A stretch of 64,000 nucleotides of DNA from Isoetes taiwanensis (GCA_021234155.1 JAJEKV010000037.1:1980171-2044170), one strand, 5' to 3'. Shown: positions 44,143 to 55,693, numbered from the stretch's first letter. Notes: generated by a model not told the origin, from the sequence alone. Numbers and translations are program-made.

Positions 44143-44787
44143 TCACTCTTCTTGTTCACCAAAATATTTGTCGTCCATAGCTTTCATGATCGCCTTGCTC
44201 TCTGGATCGGGTTCCGTGGAGGCTCGGATAGTTCGGGAAGCACATCGGCGACAAGAATGGCAAAGCGGGATTCTCGCCAAGACAGACACAATCCAAGGAC
44301 AACCACCTATCCGCCTCATATTTCTTCAGGTCGATATGGCTTAGCAATGATTGTATTTTGGCGCTGCGTTATGATAGCACTTGTAGGCGGAGTCGTCTAT
44401 GATCAGCGTGTTGTGTTTGCCATAGTCCTGGAATTGCTCATAAACCCTGTCCAGCCTTTTCACCATTATATGCTTCCCCTTTGTGACGCCCTCGATCGAG
44501 GTCCGACACATGCTCGACCCTTCGCTTTCCCCAAACGAACTTGAACTTCAAAACTGAAATGCCGAGAACACCAAGAACATTGACAATATTTTTCTTTGCC
44601 ATACAAGACCATATGCCCACTTCAATCCCCCGCCTGTGCACCATTCAACAATTTCCTTAGCTCTAGGCCTCTGGATACACTATTTTATGCTCCGCTTTGG
44701 TGGGATCTGCGAGGTGTTAATCTCGGGGGCGTCTTTATCGTGGTATACTGCAGCTAATACTCCATTGACGCCAAATATTACAAGCTT
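44143..44787 (-). pseudogene. FCP1/NIF-type HAD phosphatase domain gene, damaged
   Basis: On the minus strand the segment opens KLVIFGVNGVLAAVYHDKDA, continues RPRAKEIVEWC, VGIWSCMAKKNIVNVLGV, KFKFVWGK, then after a frame change TSIEGVTKGK, DRVYEQFQDYGKHNTLIID and DSAYKCYHNAAPKYNH, and finishes with an acidic end (AMDDKYFGEQEE, stop at 44,143). This is the order of the FCP1-homology domain: DxDG-like motif, the vgvWS helix, and LIIDDS..K. In the family these are CTD-type Ser/Thr phosphatases acting in the nucleus. Two features argue against activity: the nucleophile Asp of the first motif is Gly (FGVNGVL), and a stop and at least two frameshifts interrupt the frame. Acidic/basic coding-like sequence upstream (44.81-44.99 kb) probably belongs to it. 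Confidence 0.6.
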
Positions 44788-44809
44788 GGCGGGACCACCG
44801 GATCCCGCT

Positions 44810-47800
44810 TGAGTTTGGCTCGACCATATATCCGGGTTCATCGGGATCCAAATGCGGGATCATTATCTTTTCGTGTCCTTTTCGGGCCGTGGAGCGTCTT
44901 GCTCGATTGTCTTTGTCCTTTTCATTCTCCTCCTCGCGACGTGAACCGGGCTGCCCAATGACAATGAGCCGAGTCGTTGACCTGAAATTCCAAAATGATG
45001 ACATATGTCGAAAGGAATGAGTTTTCTCGACTTCGCGAGTCGAGAATGAAAAGAAAAGGTATTGAAAGGAACGAGTTTTCTCGACTTCATGCGAAGTCGA
45101 GAAACACCGATAGAGCAAAGTAAACTCACCTCAATCTCGGTTTTCAAGAATGTGTTCGGCAAAGATTCGGGTCCAAACCTTCGACATTCGTCGCCTCCGC
45201 TTTGTCTCCCTCGCCCTCGCCGTCTTTATCGCTTCTATTTGTCTTCCTCCCCTTGAAATGCTCATGAAGCGATCCGGGTATGACCGAATGGTTTCAACCA
45301 TGTCCTTATTTCCAACCACGGATATAGGTTTCATTCCAAACAAAGATAGCCCCCCCGAGAGAACAGGCCATTCATGTACCACTTTCGATACAATTTGATC
45401 TTCCTCGACCAAGCCGGGTTATGAAGTACTTGATAACTCTTGGCCGGATAGGAATTCTATGTATAGGACCTGTCGCACCATCTTTGCTGACCTTGTCCAT
45501 CGATGGAACATCCTCCATAAATCTGCCCCCTTCCAGGGTTCCATCTGCTCTTGAGAGATCATGAACTTGTCGAGATAATGATGCTCGCTAGACCACCACT
45601 TATCCAGTCGATCACCGATCTTGAAATCAAAACCAAAACTATGTTGGCAAAGCTTGGTGCCTTCGGCAAGCCAAGTCCGCACTCATAATCAAGTTCGTGA
45701 TATGGAGTGCATGATCTTGTTGGTGAAGTTAATATCAGCTGCCCATTGGGAGACAAAGCGGTTGTCCGATTGCCCGGCATGCAAAAGACAAGGAAACCGA
45801 AAGTACCCAGGTCGGTCATGTCCGCACCGCCTTGTACCAATCGCTCTATTTCAGCTTTGTCATAAAAAGGGTGGGGTCTTCGATCATATTGATGGCAAAT
45901 AGTGCCACGGGTCCAGTGCAGCCTGCACCACCAAATCCCTTTGTGTCCCAAAGTTACCAAAATGGGGGGCTATCGTATCGCTTTTTAAATGGGACCACCC
46001 CCCGAATCCAAGCTTCCTCTTCAGAATTGCCATAGCACGCTCAGGGAAAGGAAGGGTTTTGACGCTGCAGCTTCAGCTTGGTGTTGATGTAGGGTTGACA
46101 TAGACGGTTCAATTCCTTCATGTCTTCCTCATCAAGGGCAGCCTTTTCCTTGTAATAATCAAAATCATGGTATTCATTAGATGCAACGCTGCGTAACTCC
46201 GTGATGCCTTCTTCTAACGCACGACGTAAACTTTAGGACTGTGGCATAATCCTTTGCGCCCCGCATTTTAGAACTCCCCGGTCTTCCTTAGTAGGATTGT
46301 TCCTTCCAAGATTTTGCCTTGTAGGTCAAGCGTTTCTTTGTCCGTCCGGGCCCTCGTATCCTCTTCATGAACCGCTTGTCAAACAACTTGGGGTCCGGCC
46401 TGCTTGAAATTCTCCATTGCTGTCCTTCTTCACTTTGCCTCTTGTCCATTGAGCCCATATCTCAGTCCATTTCTCCCGCACCGCCTCAATGCTAAGAATG
46501 AGGTCATATTGGTCCGAGAGAGACTCCCCGCCTTTCCTTGGTGTTCTCTTCTTCTTCTCCTCTTCTTCCTCTCCCTCATCGCCTCTTCTGTCCCTCTAGC
46601 GTAACATATCCGCATAGTTTCTCAAAGGTCTTCCCACTTATCCGAGGGAGCCACTGTTTCCTTTAGGGCCGAGGACAACCCAATGCTTTCCACTTTGTTG
46701 CCTAGCGTGTATGATCTGTCGATAAGGGCCGATTGATCCAATGTACCAATGTCGAGCATGAAAGTATCTACAAACACCCTAATAAGCGGTAAATAGTAGC
46801 CGGGTTTTCTCGACTCGCGAGTGAAAGTCCCCTTCTTTACTTATGCGGGCTTTCTCCGACTCGCGAGTCGAAAAGCTCTACATCCTTTGATTTTACGTAT
46901 TTACCACGGCTTTCCGACTCGCGAGTCGAAACCCGATGATAATCGGAAAACGTTAAGATGGTAGGGCTTTCGACTTCGCCCGGTCGAAAGTCCCTTTGAA
47001 TGTCTAATTTTCTTTTACTTCTCTCGGGTTTTCGACTCGCGAAGTCGAAAAGCTCTACATCCTTTGATTTTTACGTGTTACCACGGCTTTCTCGACTTTC
47101 GCGAGTCGAAACCCCGATGATAATCGGCAAATGTTAGGATTGAGAGTTATTTACCTTCGTAGCTTCGCTTTTCGGCTGCTATTGTGTTACGGCGGTGGCT
47201 AATCTTTGGCCGGTTCGGTTGTTGGCGTCTCCCGCCAAAAGAACTCGTGCACTCTCGGCATATCTATCCTTGATCCTTTTCGCGGCACCTCCTTCTCCGT
47301 CTGCAATACTTGCGCCCCCTTAACCTGAATGCTGACCGTCTACAACCCGAAACCGGACGTCCTTTCCCTTCGGATCTTCCTCGGACTTCCAAATGAACAA
47401 CTCACGGTCGATTCGCTAAAGGTATGACATCCGCGAGGCATTGGATGCCTGCAACAGGATGTCGCACCATCGGGTCGTAATCTCCGGCATGTGTGCTTGG
47501 ATTAAATTCCCGGTGGTTGAACAAGGCGGCATCCCCCGTGCAAACCTTCACCATCTAATGTCCAAAGAAGGCTTTGTGTGATATTCCCAACGGATATCTT
47601 GAGCCGTAGCTCCATTTTTCGTGCCCCTCTCTGTGGAAATCGATCGATCATCCGGATCCATTATTGGGGAGTCGACCATATCTTCGTCTCCCTTCATCAT
47701 CGATTCCTCCCGTGTGGTGTCATCTTCCCCATCTTTGTTTTTGGTGGACTTTTTTGTGTATGAACCACTTCATTCCCCAACTGCAGTGTTGTAGAGTCTT

Positions 47801-48360
47801 GAAGACAAAGAGAAGTGAAGCTCCCCATTGAAACGCTTTTTCCCCGACTCACGAAATCTCCATTCCGAGCTCCTCGGATGTTAGGGTTCCGGCCTCCTTC
47901 ATCCCTTCCGGATCCTTCCACCCAAGGTTCTCGACAATTTAAAGCGCTTTTTTTTTTTTTTCGGTGCCCTTCGCCTTGCTCATGGAAGAGTGAGAATAAT
48001 TTGAAACTGCTAATTTTTGGTGTGATAGAACTTACTCTTCCCGCAGTCCTCGACATGTAGTGTTAAATGCTTCGACCAACCAGAGGCGGAGAGCACAACA
48101 CCGATTTTCTTGTACTTGTCTCCGAGCTCTTCTTGTCCCTTTGGTGGAGAAATGGATCTTTCTCCTTCCCACTTGTTGATACCTCGACATACCACCAAGA
48201 ATCTGCTGGTGTGTCAAGAAGCTCTGTGTCTCCAAATTCTCGATGACGAAGAACGGAGTTCGCCAAAGGATCACTAGTGAGTCCGAGGTGAATGCCGCAA
48301 GAAGAAAGGATGGATCAGTTAAGGTATTCCGACAAAAGAAAAACCTCGAGCTCACCCCGG
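44810..48360 (-). pseudogene. Decayed minus-strand coding fragments with palindromes in the gaps
   Basis: Several stretches have coding-like protein composition on the minus strand but no family I recognise: 44,810-44,990 (charged), 45,131-45,412 (RGGRQIEAIKTARARETKRRRR), 45,419-45,682 (WWSSEHHYLDKFMISQEQ), 45,700-45,960 (GGADMTDLGTFGFLVFCM), 46,040-46,230 (LDEEDMKELNRLCQPYINTK) and 48,040-48,355. Frames change between them. CTCGACTCGCGAGTCGAG-type palindromes lie in the non-coding gaps (45,028, 45,074 and six at 46,805-47,110). The layout suggests an intron-bearing gene, perhaps the N-terminal part of the FCP1-like gene, carried within the inverted-repeat unit. Confidence 0.35.
46800..47140. 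repeat. Palindrome cluster in a ~185-bp tandem duplication
   Basis: Six copies, near 46,805, 46,851, 46,911, 46,967, 47,030 and 47,089, mostly in the shorter form TTTCGACTCGCGAGTCGAAA. The segment AAAAGCTCTACATCCTTTGA...CGATGATAATCGG is present twice, about 185 bp apart. Confidence 0.85.
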
Positions 48361-49180
48361 GGTGTTAGTCTTCTTCTTCTTCTTTGCCGCTAGAACTAGC
48401 ATCCCCCTCCGGCCTTCTTCTTGAGGCCAGTCGTCATGTCTTCATGCCCTCTCATCCTCTTAGGACCCTTACAGAAATTAAGTTTCCTCCGTAGCGTTGT
48501 GTTTTAGGACTGCATGTAAAAAAGATCGGTGTTCTTTAGTTTGAATTTAAGGACATGCAATCATTTATGAAAAAAAGCGGGCTAAGGGTACAAAGACGGT
48601 TAGGCTTTAGCCCGCCCAAACACTATTTCAAATTTAATCACATCAAGGGACTTAGTGAGCGGAGCGAAGTTTATCTTCACCGCAGCATTGGCGACCTCGA
48701 GTTCGGAGGGGAGCATCGACCGTATGTTTACTTCGAAATGGCCGCGGCACGTTAAGTCGCTAACAACGCCTTTGAATGTGTGTTTTTCCCGACCGGCCCC
48801 TATTGCAAGCGCTTGATTTGATCGATGAGCACGGAGCTAAGGTAGGAAGCGGAGAGGAGCTACTTCTGATTACGGAACTCTATATCGCGCCATGGAACGG
48901 GGATACGCGAGAATCGCAGTGATACAAGTATTAGATGAGAGTGCACTCTTGATGAGACCGACAGAAGAATGCTCGACTCTCGGTGAGGCTGCGGGATCCG
49001 TGATACAGTGGCCCAAGGAATTTCTGCGTGAAGAGGTGAGTTTCAGAGATGCCTGTATTATTTTGCGTGTAGAACATGCCGTCTGTGTTTAAATCATGGA
49101 ACTGCTCATAAGCTCGACGGGTTTATTGTTTCCTTGTCCAGCATTTTTCAGCTTCGAGAGATGATTTACTCTCTGGGTTG
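48361..49180. other. No gene seen
   Basis: GC-balanced sequence without recognisable motifs. The open frame 48,892-49,092 has no family signature. Confidence 0.35.
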
Positions 49181-49189
49181 AGAGATGCT

Positions 49190-49413
49190 CGGCAAGGAAA
49201 CAATGGATCGGGGGTAAACTTGAACAGATCCATTTTAGGTGTATTTTTTCTTGGAATGTTTTCTTGGAATGTTGTATATAGATCAGGCTAGGTCTAAGGC
49301 CCTCGGCAAGGAAACAATGGATCGGGGGTGAACTTGAACAGATCCATTTTAGGTGTATTTTTTCTTGGAATGTTTTCTTGGAATGTTGTATATAGATCAG
49401 GCTAGGTCTAAGG
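49190..49413 (+). repeat. ~110-bp perfect tandem duplication
   Basis: CTCGGCAAGGAAACAATGGA through AGGCTAGGTCTAAGGCC is present twice (49,190-49,301 and 49,302-49,413) with only one or two differences, so the duplication is recent. Confidence 0.9.
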
Positions 49414-49439
49414 CCCAGGAGATGCGGTTCAAATGCATC

Positions 49440-50800
49440 CTCATGTGGTTAGTCAGAGAGGCCTCCACCCAGTCGGAACCACTCCTCTTCGCAATATTCG
49501 AGGAAGATGATTCGAAGGAGAGTGGCTCAGACAGGCTAGAGGCACCTGGGACTACAAACAGGAGAATACAGTGCTTGGTTGTAGAGACCTATGCTAAGAC
49601 CCAAAGGCACTGCAGCGTTCGGGGGCCACTTCCCTTCGCCCAATTGACGGTATAGTTTGAAGGAGAGTGGCTCACTGCTCTAAGAGCACCGAGAATGCGG
49701 GGAGCCGGGCATTGCTATGTGGGATTGGGCTAAGGGATTCTCGACTTGCGAGTCGAGAATGTAAACCTTAGCTTCCTCTCTGCAATCTCGACTCGCGTGA
49801 GAATGCACCCGACAAGCCTGTGGTTTCCACATTGGGGTTAGTTGTAGAGGCCTCCCACCGGTCCAGCCCCTCCCCTTGTCCGAGGAAGATGGTTCGAAGG
49901 AAGTGGCTCCCCCGGGAAGCAGAACCAACGTTCCACACACGGGAGAATTGGCTGGCTAAAGGGATTCGACTTGCGAGTGTCGAGTGTTAGTTTCTGTCTA
50001 CATTCTCGATTCGCAAGTCGAGAATGCCTTAACTCATCGAGAACTCCAGATAGTACACATGGAGTGCCGGTGGGTAAGGCATTCCCACTTCATGAGCCGA
50101 GAATGCATCTGACAAGCTCACGTGGTTTCCCCGTGGGTTAGTTGTAGAGGCCTCCACCCGGTCGAGCCCATCCACCGCCCAATATTCGGCGAAGATGGTT
50201 GAAGGAGGCGGTCTTTGATTTGGGTAGAGCCAAGGCCTTTGCAATAATGGAGAATTGGGTTGCTAAGAGTTGGCCTAGAGAAAATCAAAACCACTTCCCT
50301 TACGCCAATATCCGGGGAAGATAGTTTGAAGGAGAGTGGTTAAGATCGCCTACTACCAGCCCGCAGAAGTCCACTAGAACTGCGTTTTCTTGACTCACGA
50401 AGTCGAAAACCGCCAGCACCTCTGTGGTTAGTCGCCCGAGGCCTCCACCCGTCGGAGCCAGTCCTCTTCGCGTTCGATGAGCATGGTTCAAGGAGAGTGG
50501 CTCGGTTGGGTGGGAGGCACCGGACGCACAAAGGGCTATTGATTGTATGACATTCTGACTCACGCGAGTCGAGAAGGCCGCAGCGAGCTTAAAAAGAATG
50601 TGAAGACGTTGGGTAGTCGTGTGCAATCCCGAATCACGAAGTCGAGAATCCCTCAACCAGCCAACAGTCCAGAGTGTACACTCCCTCTTCTCGCCTCGCG
50701 AGTCGAGAAGTTCTCGACTCGCGAGTCGAGAAGAAGGCCTGTACTTCCTGGACTGTTGGCAAGCTGAGGTATTCTCAACTCGCCACTCCCTTCTGCATGT
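49440..50800. repeat. Degenerate repeat field with palindromes
   Basis: A phrase like TTGTAGAGGCCTCCACCCGG...GAAGATGGTTCGAAGGAGAGTGG recurs near 49,458, 49,840, 50,143, 50,300 and 50,435. Between copies lie palindromes of the CTCGACTCGCGAGTCGAG family at about 49,738, 49,787, 49,966, 50,004, 50,090, 50,387, 50,551, 50,622, 50,690 and 50,712, several with the outer arms ATTC..GAAT in place of TTTC..GAAA. Confidence 0.8.
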
Positions 50801-52370
50801 CTCTACGCAGTGGAGGATATCTTTGTGAGTTAGAAATGCATTCTCGTGAAGCAATTCCTATTCTTAGTTCTCGGTGGGAGAAAAACATTCCTAGTTATGT
50901 TACTCGCTATGAAACATTCTTAGACAGGTTTAGCTATATCTTTTGTGAATCTCTCCTAGTAATGTTCTGTTAATGCTCTGCAATATCTTACTTACTAACA
51001 CCTGTCTCTGATGATTTCTATCTCGGTTGCTTGCTACTACTCTTACCACTACTCTCACTTGTGCCTGTACAATGTATTCAATTCAACCACAAGCAAGAAA
51101 AGATAACGTAAAACGTAAAACAATACAAAAGGAAAACAGATAACGAGAGACTAGTGAGATTAATGAGAAAAACAGAACGGTGGAGACAAATGAGATTAAT
51201 AAGAAAAACAGAGCAAAGAGAGAGAAATGAGATTAAAAAGGGTATGATATTACAAAACAAACCCGGAAGATTTGGTTGGATGAGGAGGAAGCTCCCGTGT
51301 TCGATTCCATGTGGTACAAATGTCGCAAAGCGTGAATAAGGATTTGTCCGGGCCGTAAATTGTATCGAGGATTAATAAGAGCCTCTAACAACGTAATATA
51401 AGTAAATATGCAAAGAAAGGACTTACGTAAAACTAAAAAGCAAAGCAGAAAAAGGCCTCACTTTCTTCTCGTGCAAAGAACGCCGGCTCGAACACTCAAT
51501 CAAGCGAAAACTTCCGCTACTGAAGCGTCTCGATCCGTCGACCAAAGTCATTGTCATAAGATGGCCTTGGAATGGCTCGGTTCGATCGATTGCCTGATCG
51601 GAAGACCGGGCGCTTAAGGAAAATACAGAGCGCGAAGAGTGATCAGAGAAAACAGGGGAGGAAGAATGGTCGGGGGGGAGAGGAAGAGGGTGCAGTTAAT
51701 TCTGGCTGCACCCTCGAACCTCGTAAAAGTGCAATAATAAACTTACATCACGTGTGGGCCATGCCCTCCATGGCGTGGCGGTCTTGAGGTTCTTGACATG
51801 GCCACGCTTTCAGCCTCTCAGGAGGCGCCACGTGGCCATGACAAGATATTAAAGGTTATGTTATATGTGTATATATGTTATCTTATGTTATATATTTAAT
51901 ATGGTTTCAATGGTTGAATAGTATTAAAGGTTATATATGGTTACAATGTTTACATATGGTTTACAATGAATATGGTTGTATGGTTTAATATGGTTATATG
52001 ATTTTAGTTAATATGGTTGTATGATTTAATATGGTTTAATATGGTTATATTTAATATGTTTGTATGGTTTTATATGGTTCATATGGTCATATTTGTGGTG
52101 GTGTTTGGGGCTATATGGTTTTAATGTGAGCTTTTTCATTCAGGGAGCATGTGAGAGGAGTAAAATGGAGCCAAGGAAGTCCAGCAGAGCATTGCCCTAG
52201 GCTCCAATGGAGGAAGATGGGTTGCCTTTTGTTGCATCCTTGCAACTTTACTCAGATTTGCAGAGGGGCATAATAACCTGCAGTTGATCCATTTGATAGT
52301 GTGAATGATGAAAGGCTGGGAGATGAACATCTTGGAGTTGGTATTGTGAAGCTTCTTATCGGTTGATACA
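50801..52370. other. Intergenic, low-complexity stretches
   Basis: A purine-rich run (51,135-51,245, repeated AGAGATTAATGAGAAAAACAGA) and an AT-rich run with repeated TATGGTT (51,850-52,100). An inverted pair (GTGGGCCATGCC...GGCATGGCC-like, GCCACGTGGCCATG) lies around 51,745-51,845. No gene. Confidence 0.45.
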
Positions 52371-52530
52371 ATCATGTCCCGGGGAAGCTCTAGTGATTGC
52401 ATTGTGTGCCTGTGGTCACTCTTTGAGTCCCAAGCTCGCTTGAGATGGCCAATTAGATATATTACACACAAGAATGGTGATACTCTAGAATGCCCTACTG
52501 AACTACACACCCCAAGGCCCACCCAAGACC

Positions 52531-54985
52531 ATGTGGAAGATTTGGTGGTCGATGAGCATTCCTTTGATCACAAGGAAGAGACGCTATGTTTTTCATAAAA
52601 GGCAGCCAAGGGTGCCCAAGAGGCCTAGAAGTGACAAATATTTAGAAAGGGTGGAAAGTATGGCACCAACCAAAGAAAACCTAGAGGCAATTAGGGGTCA
52701 AGAGTGTTGCAACCTAGATTGCACAAAGGCAAGACAATGTGGATGACCTCGTGCAGATAAGGTCCCAATACATTGGACAGCTTCAAAAAGATAGGATTAA
52801 TTTCATTTACTCCTTGTGTAGGAATTCCAGCTATGATGAAAACACAGGAAGGCTACTATATCAATTGAGGGGCATGAAGGTATGTATGAGAGCATTGAGA
52901 TGGATTCTTGGGGTGAGCAAGTCTTCATTTTACAGATACTGGGAGCAGGTTAGAAACGGGCACGGTTTGTTCCAACATGGTAATGCACTCACTTGAAACC
53001 CGAGAGCAAATACTCTCAAGGCCATTGCGCCTTCGAGAGCTTTGTGAGATACATGTCTCAATCTATGCCCCACAAGTCGGTGAACGAGCACGGTGTGAAA
53101 GTGGTGCAAAGAGTGTTGCCACAACACTATATCCAAAAGGAGTGCCTTAAGGAGGTCAACTCCATCCCGAAACTACTTGAGGTAGGCCTCTTTCTCAATC
53201 ACATTTCAGCAAGTTATGGAGCACTCACTTCTCGGGCGTGAGTGTCCTACAACACATGCCATTCTCAAAGTGCAACACTTGCATTCAACTCAAGGATACA
53301 CTTGCATCAACTGCAATAGAGAAAGAAAGAATGGCAATTAGGGAGCAATTTGCAGATCACCAAAGGGACCAAATATCATGTAGACAGGTTGTATTGGCAA
53401 GTGGAGAACATTTTCTCGAGATGCAGACGACAAATTTTTGTGTATAATTCATGATAAGATGGACCAACACAAGACTTTCTTGCCAAAGCTAGATCCTTTA
53501 CCCAAGCGTTGTCAAAACGCTTTTGATGAAAGTAAGTCTGGCGGGTGTATTAACACATGGTCATGGAACTGGAACATATGGTCATTTTGTGCTTGATCTA
53601 TGGAGAGATGATCCAAACTTCCATGTGAGCTCTATTTTCAAGTGCCCGAGAACACTAGAGAAAGGATCGATAGAAGGGAGGAGGTATTCCCTTCAAAGAC
53701 CCATTTTTGAGGCTTTGATGGATGATCAACCGCTTTGTTACCAAAGGCAGATAAAAAACCTCACATCCAAGGTGTCTAGTGAATCAAGGAGGACTTGGGA
53801 TGATTTCCCCTTACTTGAGAAATCACTACCTGAGGAGCTATGTGTTCAGTTGGACAACTGTTGGAAAGAAAAAACAAGAATAGATGGATGTTTGGGGCAA
53901 TGTCATACTTGGCGCCAGTGGGAGTATTCAAAGTTGTCAAAGTGGGATTCATGATGGTTGGGCATACGATGATGATATAGATGGATTATTTGGAACTTTC
54001 TCCACCAAGCTCAAGAGAGAAAACGTGACCACTCTCCCTGAACTAATGGATGTGTTTGAGAGCTGCATTGACCCCAACCCAATGGCTTTCTTGATGAATG
54101 AGGTTGCAGATTGGAAATCATTTGTAGAGGGATACTTGCTAGATGGTAAGGACCAGTTGACAGGACACACAAAGCCACTTCAGTTCAAGTTTTGGGTTAG
54201 GGATGGAATACCAATCATGCAATATAAGTGGAGACCAGGTGACAAGTTGTGGATGCCCGTACAAGGTATCGAGTTGTGGCAAAGGGTGTCACCGGGTGAA
54301 GTTCTCATTCCTAAAGGGCAGCCAAAACCACTACCTCCCTTCAAGACACCAAAGACTCTAGCCAACTAGTGAAGGGCATCAAGGATTACATAACGACCGG
54401 GATGATGTTCAAATGGAAAGCACACCTCCACTCTTAAGAAAAATCAAATGGACTCCCTAATCAAGTCTTTGGGAGAAAGTTGTGACATGCTTAGAAACCC
54501 AATGACCATGTGGGAGGGAGCTAAGAGACGGGTTCTTGCCAGAGTCAAGATGGGAGGGTTCTCAAGGTGCAAGCACGTCTAAGAATGCTCACTTGGGTCC
54601 CAACAAGGGTTCCAAGTGGTTTGTGGGAAGTAAGGCCTCAAGGCCTGATGATGAGGACTGTCCAATATGGTTAGGGGTGGCACTCTCTGATGTAACCACC
54701 ACTATGCCTGATGGAGAGGAGTTGCGTCCGGGATTCCAAATTCAATATTGGGAGCCCATTGGGAGACACAAGAAGGGCAACTTGAAGGAGCAATACACTG
54801 ACTGCTGGGAGAAGAAGTGAAGGGCAAATTATGCTGACCCTCAAAGGAGGGAATTGGTGGAGTGTGTGGTATGGTCATATCCAAGTTCTCACATTGCGAA
54901 GGACAACACACACAAGATCCCAAGAAGGGAGATGGACAAGGCCATGAGCAACCTCCATGCTTTATCATTGTATGAGGGTAGATAA
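52531..54985 (+). pseudogene. DUF7869-type element protein (candidate transposase), broken
   Basis: A series of plus-strand frames forms one protein: CCNLDCTKARQC, then LVQIRSQYIGQLQKDRINFI and LRGMKVCMRALRWILGVSKS (52,640-52,980); PFSKCNTCIQLKDTLAS...REQFADHQRD (53,250-53,400); IIHDKMDQHKTFLPKL (about 53,445); TYGHFVLDLW (53,560); VGHT followed after a frame slip by DDIDGLFG (about 53,955-53,995); and a C-terminal DCPIWLGVALSDVTT...IQYWEPIG module (54,650-54,770). The (I/D)..MDQxKT and VGHTHxDIDxLFG signatures are those of the DUF7869 family found in transposon-like genes of animals and seed-free plants. Both signature aspartates are positioned as in RNase H-fold nucleases. At least five frameshifts or stops make it inactive. 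It lies just inside the right inverted repeat, where a transposase would be expected. Confidence 0.65.
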
Positions 54986-55156
54986 TATTGAGAAGTCTGA
55001 AAACTTTCTCAACTAGTGGTTTGTAAAATTTATGAGGAAAACAAGTAACCCAATTCTTTGTGTGTCATGTGTAATTCTATTCAAGCAATCAATTCAGAAA
55101 TTTCCTTTTTGGTGTGTGAGTCCCATTTTCAGTCCGAGTCCCAAAATTCAAGATTT

Positions 55157-55447
55157 GTCCCACTTTAATTAAATACGACTTTTTTACCATTTTTTACTAT
55201 CCTATGGGACTAAATGATATGCAAACCACCCAAAGTTGGAAAGATCTCAATGAGATCTATCTATTGCACGAAACAAAAGCTCATTTGGACTTTTCTATCA
55301 ACACTTATGCTAGAAAATGTGATCCAGTGAGTTAGTTATAACTGTTTTGCTGACTGGATTACCGGTTCTGTTTTTTGATTGGTAGTTCATATAGCTTAGT
55401 CAGCAGTTCTTAGAAGGCCCTTTTATGATCTCAAAAAATCCCTAATG
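55157..55447 (-). repeat. Terminal inverted repeat, right arm
   Basis: Matches the left arm of the 58.27-58.81 kb element in inverse orientation (GGATTACCGGTTCTG and TAGCTTAGTCAGCAGTTC words). Confidence 0.85.
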
Positions 55448-55521
55448 CTTGCGATTCTAGCCTAGATTTTATTTTATTTTTATTGAAAGATGCTTTCATT
55501 CATAATGGGTTTTTTTTTTAT

Positions 55522-55693
55522 ATGAAGAGGGTTCTAACGGAAAACTTATTAAAATTTAGTTGATGACTCTAGTCAAGCTTTCTCGCTCATGCTTTTTGGG
55601 AAAAAAACTTTGACCACATTGTGTCATGTTGCTGTACGTGTCTCACAAATGGGATCCCTAAGAATATGCCCATGCATCTTTCATTTCTAGGGC
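55522..55693 (+). repeat. 172-bp direct repeat D, right copy
   Basis: Same orientation as 42332-42504, with about eight mismatches. It lies 74 bp outside the right arm. Confidence 0.85.

Larger units (their letters stand above)
42553..55447 (-). mobile_element. 12.9-kb unit bounded by ~300-bp inverted repeats (CATTAGGG ends)
   Basis: The left arm 42553-42869 starts CATTAGGGTTTTTTTGAGA. The right arm 55157-55447 ends with the inverse, TCTCAAAAAATCCCTAATG. Both arms run through AGATCTC..GAGATCT and ATTTAATTAAAGTGGGA. The two arms differ enough (ACGGGTCC against ACCGGTTC near the GCTGACTGGA word) to be told apart. The solo element at 58,268-58,810 carries one of each, which proves that the two arms are the two ends of one element. 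Inside are a broken DUF7869-type gene next to the right arm, an FCP1-like gene and dozens of palindromes. It is oriented here so that the solo element matches its reverse complement. No target duplication abuts the ends. Confidence 0.75.

Noticed and set aside
42332-55693. D repeats as LTRs of one 13.4-kb retroelement
   Set aside because: No TG..CA ends, no primer-binding site or polypurine tract next to them, and matched inverted repeats lie just inside, so a TIR unit explains the layout better.
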